Of a stretch of 16,137 nt of DNA, positions 14,313 through 16,137 are shown in pieces. The notes beneath the pieces were generated by a model. It was not told where the DNA came from, made no database searches, and saw nothing but the letters and a program-made list of their open reading frames with translations. The stretch lies in NCBI GenBank assembly GCA_003525885.1, contig DQIG01000222.1:1-16137 (forward strand). The letters are read 5' to 3'. This DNA is from Stenotrophomonas sp. Lineage in GTDB: Bacteria; Pseudomonadota; Gammaproteobacteria; Xanthomonadales; Xanthomonadaceae. The position numbers and the translations under genes were made by a program. The stretch's first letter is position 1. Each line of letters starts with the position of its first letter.

Positions 14313-14317
14313 GGAGA
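14313..14317 (+). promoter_or_regulatory. Ribosome binding site deciding the oxidoreductase start
   Basis: GGAGA lies six bases before the ATG at 14324, the clearest Shine-Dalgarno in this part of the window. It supports translation starting at the long N-terminal extension and not at a later codon nearer the conserved domain. The GGAGACAAGCA form is one I associate with Burkholderiales genes. Confidence 0.7.
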
Positions 14318-14323
14318 CAAGCA

Positions 14324-16137
14324 ATGGAAATCCGTTCGGCAGCTGAGCCTGTCGGAACGACGGCGCCAACCGTAGAAGGCGTACGCGATTCCGATCTGGC
14401 TGCGACCCAAGTGAGCGCTCACTCGCCGGTCCCCGGTAAAACCGAGGGTAACCCCGGCAACTTCGCAACAGGCGGCTTGCATACCGCCGTTGCACATGCA
14501 TCTGCGAACCGCACGGGCGGTTCGCCTGACATTGTCCCGCTGGCGCCTGTCAGCCTGGACGACAAATACACCGCCACCGAAGGCTCGATTTATCTCTCCG
14601 GCATCCAGGCCCTGGTGCGCCTGCCGATGCTGCAGCAATTGCGCGACCGGCAAGCGGGCCTGAACACGGCCGGCTTCATTTCCGGCTATCGCGGTTCGCC
14701 GCTGGGCGGGCTGGACGAGGCGCTATGGAAAGCGCAACCGTACCTGGAGACGCATCGCGTCAAGTTCCAGCCGGGCGTGAACGAAGACATGGCTGCCACC
14801 GCCGTCTGGGGCACCCAGCAGGTCAAGCTGATCGGCCCGTCCGAATATGATGGCGTATTCGCCATGTGGTACGGCAAGGGCCCCGGCGTGGACCGCTGCG
14901 GCGATGTGCTGAAACACATGAACCATGCCGGCACCTCTCCCCATGGCGGCGTGTTGCTGGTGGCCGGCGACGACCACGGCGCCTATTCCTCGACGCTGCC
15001 GCACCAGTCCGACCACATTTTCTCGGCATCGATGATCCCGATGCTCTATCCCTGCAACGTGCAGGAATACCTCGACCTTGGCCTGCACGGCTGGGCCATG
15101 TCGCGCTATTCCGGCTGCGTGGTGGGCTTCAAGGCGCTGGCCGACACGGTCGAGTCGAGCGCCTCGGTGGACGCCAATCCCTTCCGCATCGACATCAAGT
15201 ACCCGGCCGATTTCGTGATGCCCGAAGGCGGCCTCAGCGCCCGTTTGTCGACCGACACGCTGGGCGTGCAGGCGCGCAAGCAGGAAGCGCTGATGCAGGA
15301 CTACAAGATCTACGCGGCGCTGGCCTACGCGCGCGCCAACAAGCTCAACCGCGTAATGATCGACAGCCCCAAGGCGCGGCTGGGCATCATCGCTTCCGGC
15401 AAGTCCTACCTCGATGTGCTGGAGGCGCTGTCCGAGCTGGGCATCGACGAAGCCTTCGCGGCCGATATCGGCCTGCGCCTGTTCAAGGTCTCCATGCCCT
15501 GGCCGCTGGAGCCGGAAGGCGTGCGCGAATTCGCGCAAGGGCTGGACGAAATCCTGGTGGTGGAAGAAAAGCGCCAGATGGTCGAATACCAGTTGAAGGA
15601 ACAGCTCTACAACTGGCGCGACGACGTGCGCCCGCGCGTGATCGGCAAGTTCGATGAAAAGGGCGAGTGGGTTGCGCCGCGCGGCGAATGGCTGCTGACT
15701 TCCAAGGCTGACTTCTCGGTGGCGCAGATCGCGCGCGTGATCGCCGCGCGCATTGCGCGTTTCCACACCAGCGACCTGATCAAGGCGCGCCTGGCTTTCC
15801 TCGACGCCAAGGACGCGGTGCTGTCCAAGGCCGTCAACACGCCGCCGCGCCCTGCGTACTATTGCTCGGGTTGTCCGCACAACACCTCGACCAAGGTGCC
15901 CGAAGGCAGCTTCGCACTGGCAGGGATCGGCTGCCACGTGATGGCTACCGCGATCTATCCCGAATTCAACAAGCTGACCACCCACATGGGCGGCGAGGGT
16001 GCGCCCTGGATCGGCCAGGCGCCGTTCTCGCAGGTGCCGCACGTGTTCGCCAACCTGGGCGATGGCACCTATTTCCACTCCGGCTATCTGGCGATCCGCG
16101 CGGCGGTAGCAGCCAAGGTCAACATGACCTACAAGAT
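14324..16137 (+). CDS. Indolepyruvate:ferredoxin oxidoreductase family protein, fused type (3' end outside window)
   Basis: The first ~604 residues of the large fused (IorA-IorB-like) 2-oxoacid:ferredoxin oxidoreductase found in Proteobacteria, usually about 1,150-1,200 residues. Family members decarboxylate arylpyruvates or related 2-oxoacids to acyl-CoA using thiamine diphosphate. Homology begins at VSLDDKY (76-82) and continues with ALVRLPMLQQLRD, NTAGFISGYRGSPLGGLDEA, FQPGVNEDMAATAVWGTQQV, FAMWYGKGPGVDRCGD and LVAGDDHGAYSSTLPHQSD. The second, TPP-binding part starts around YYCSGCPHNTST (C514, C517) and GGEGAPWIGQAPF, reaching NLGDGTYFHSG near the edge. The first 75 residues are an extra Ala/Thr/Gly/Pro-rich, probably disordered extension, longer than I expect. 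Heavy GCG alanine use, relaxed codons in the extension and close resemblance to betaproteobacterial versions suggest different ancestry from the rest of the window. Confidence 0.9.
   Translation, partial: MEIRSAAEPVGTTAPTVEGVRDSDLAATQVSAHSPVPGKTEGNPGNFATGGLHTAVAHASANRTGGSPDIVPLAPVSLDDKYTATEGSIYLSGIQALVRLPMLQQLRDRQAGLNTAGFISGYRGSPLGGLDEALWKAQPYLETHRVKFQPGVNEDMAATAVWGTQQVKLIGPSEYDGVFAMWYGKGPGVDRCGDVLKHMNHAGTSPHGGVLLVAGDDHGAYSSTLPHQSDHIFSASMIPMLYPCNVQEYLDLGLHGWAMSRYSGCVVGFKALADTVESSASVDANPFRIDIKYPADFVMPEGGLSARLSTDTLGVQARKQEALMQDYKIYAALAYARANKLNRVMIDSPKARLGIIASGKSYLDVLEALSELGIDEAFAADIGLRLFKVSMPWPLEPEGVREFAQGLDEILVVEEKRQMVEYQLKEQLYNWRDDVRPRVIGKFDEKGEWVAPRGEWLLTSKADFSVAQIARVIAARIARFHTSDLIKARLAFLDAKDAVLSKAVNTPPRPAYYCSGCPHNTSTKVPEGSFALAGIGCHVMATAIYPEFNKLTTHMGGEGAPWIGQAPFSQVPHVFANLGDGTYFHSGYLAIRAAVAAKVNMTYK

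Larger units (their letters stand above)
13929..14323. other. 395-nt intergenic region between divergent genes
   Basis: No convincing protein gene longer than 20 codons. The region appears lower in GC than its flanks, with an AT-rich patch near 14128-14143, and must carry the promoters of the minus-strand cyclase and the plus-strand oxidoreductase; I could not assign them with confidence. The right-hand 100 bases hold a short upstream ORF, a nested hairpin and the oxidoreductase Shine-Dalgarno, listed separately. Confidence 0.6.

Noticed and set aside
14723..16078. 451-codon minus-strand open frame
   Set aside because: Antisense to the oxidoreductase coding region; the plus strand has continuous family homology.

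Overview
The window looks like a high-GC gammaproteobacterial chromosome of the Xanthomonadaceae, most likely Stenotrophomonas. The best support is the periplasmic dipeptidyl peptidase IV: 741 residues with the catalytic triad at S610/D685/H717, the numbering I recall for the crystallised S. maltophilia enzyme. A GTGCCGACC/GGTCGGCAC hairpin resembling the S. maltophilia SMAG (GTAG-type) repeats agrees. This assignment is from memory and pattern recognition; no search was run.

Layout. (1) Positions 1-5427, minus strand: a YfcG-like glutathione S-transferase, a REP hairpin, DPP IV, a membrane-anchored Coa1-domain protein and a DUF885 zinc-peptidase-like protein cut by the window edge. Two exported peptidase-type proteins with the Coa1 protein between them suggest a cell-envelope peptide-handling cluster. 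(2) 5480-7374, plus strand: a YqhA-family (UPF0114) membrane protein, then a lipoprotein with a long coiled coil and a TonB C-terminal domain. (3) 7376-9429: a small mobile neighbourhood. A REP-associated tyrosine transposase (RAYT) is bounded by inverted copies of a ~35-nt repeat. A third copy lies 1.2 kb upstream, beyond a divergent pair (84-aa unknown protein and AraC-type regulator). The repeats supply the stop codons of both the AraC gene and the RAYT gene. (4) 9429-13928, minus strand: PAS-GGDEF diguanylate cyclase, lipoprotein alpha/beta-hydrolase of the tripeptidyl-aminopeptidase type, and a NatA/NatB-like ABC exporter. The last three genes overlap by ATGA junctions. (5) 13929-16137: a 395-nt intergenic region holding an 18-codon upstream ORF and a nested hairpin, followed by the start of a fused indolepyruvate:ferredoxin oxidoreductase running off the window. 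Its Shine-Dalgarno, codon choice and N-terminal extension look unlike the rest and may mark acquired DNA or an assembly join.

Most of the window is ordinary chromosome. The parts most worth a second look are the RAYT/repeat unit and how its repeats end neighbouring genes, the TonB-domain protein predicted to sit in the outer membrane, the hydrolase-plus-exporter operon, and the oxidoreductase leader. I saw no tRNA, rRNA, CRISPR array or prophage genes.
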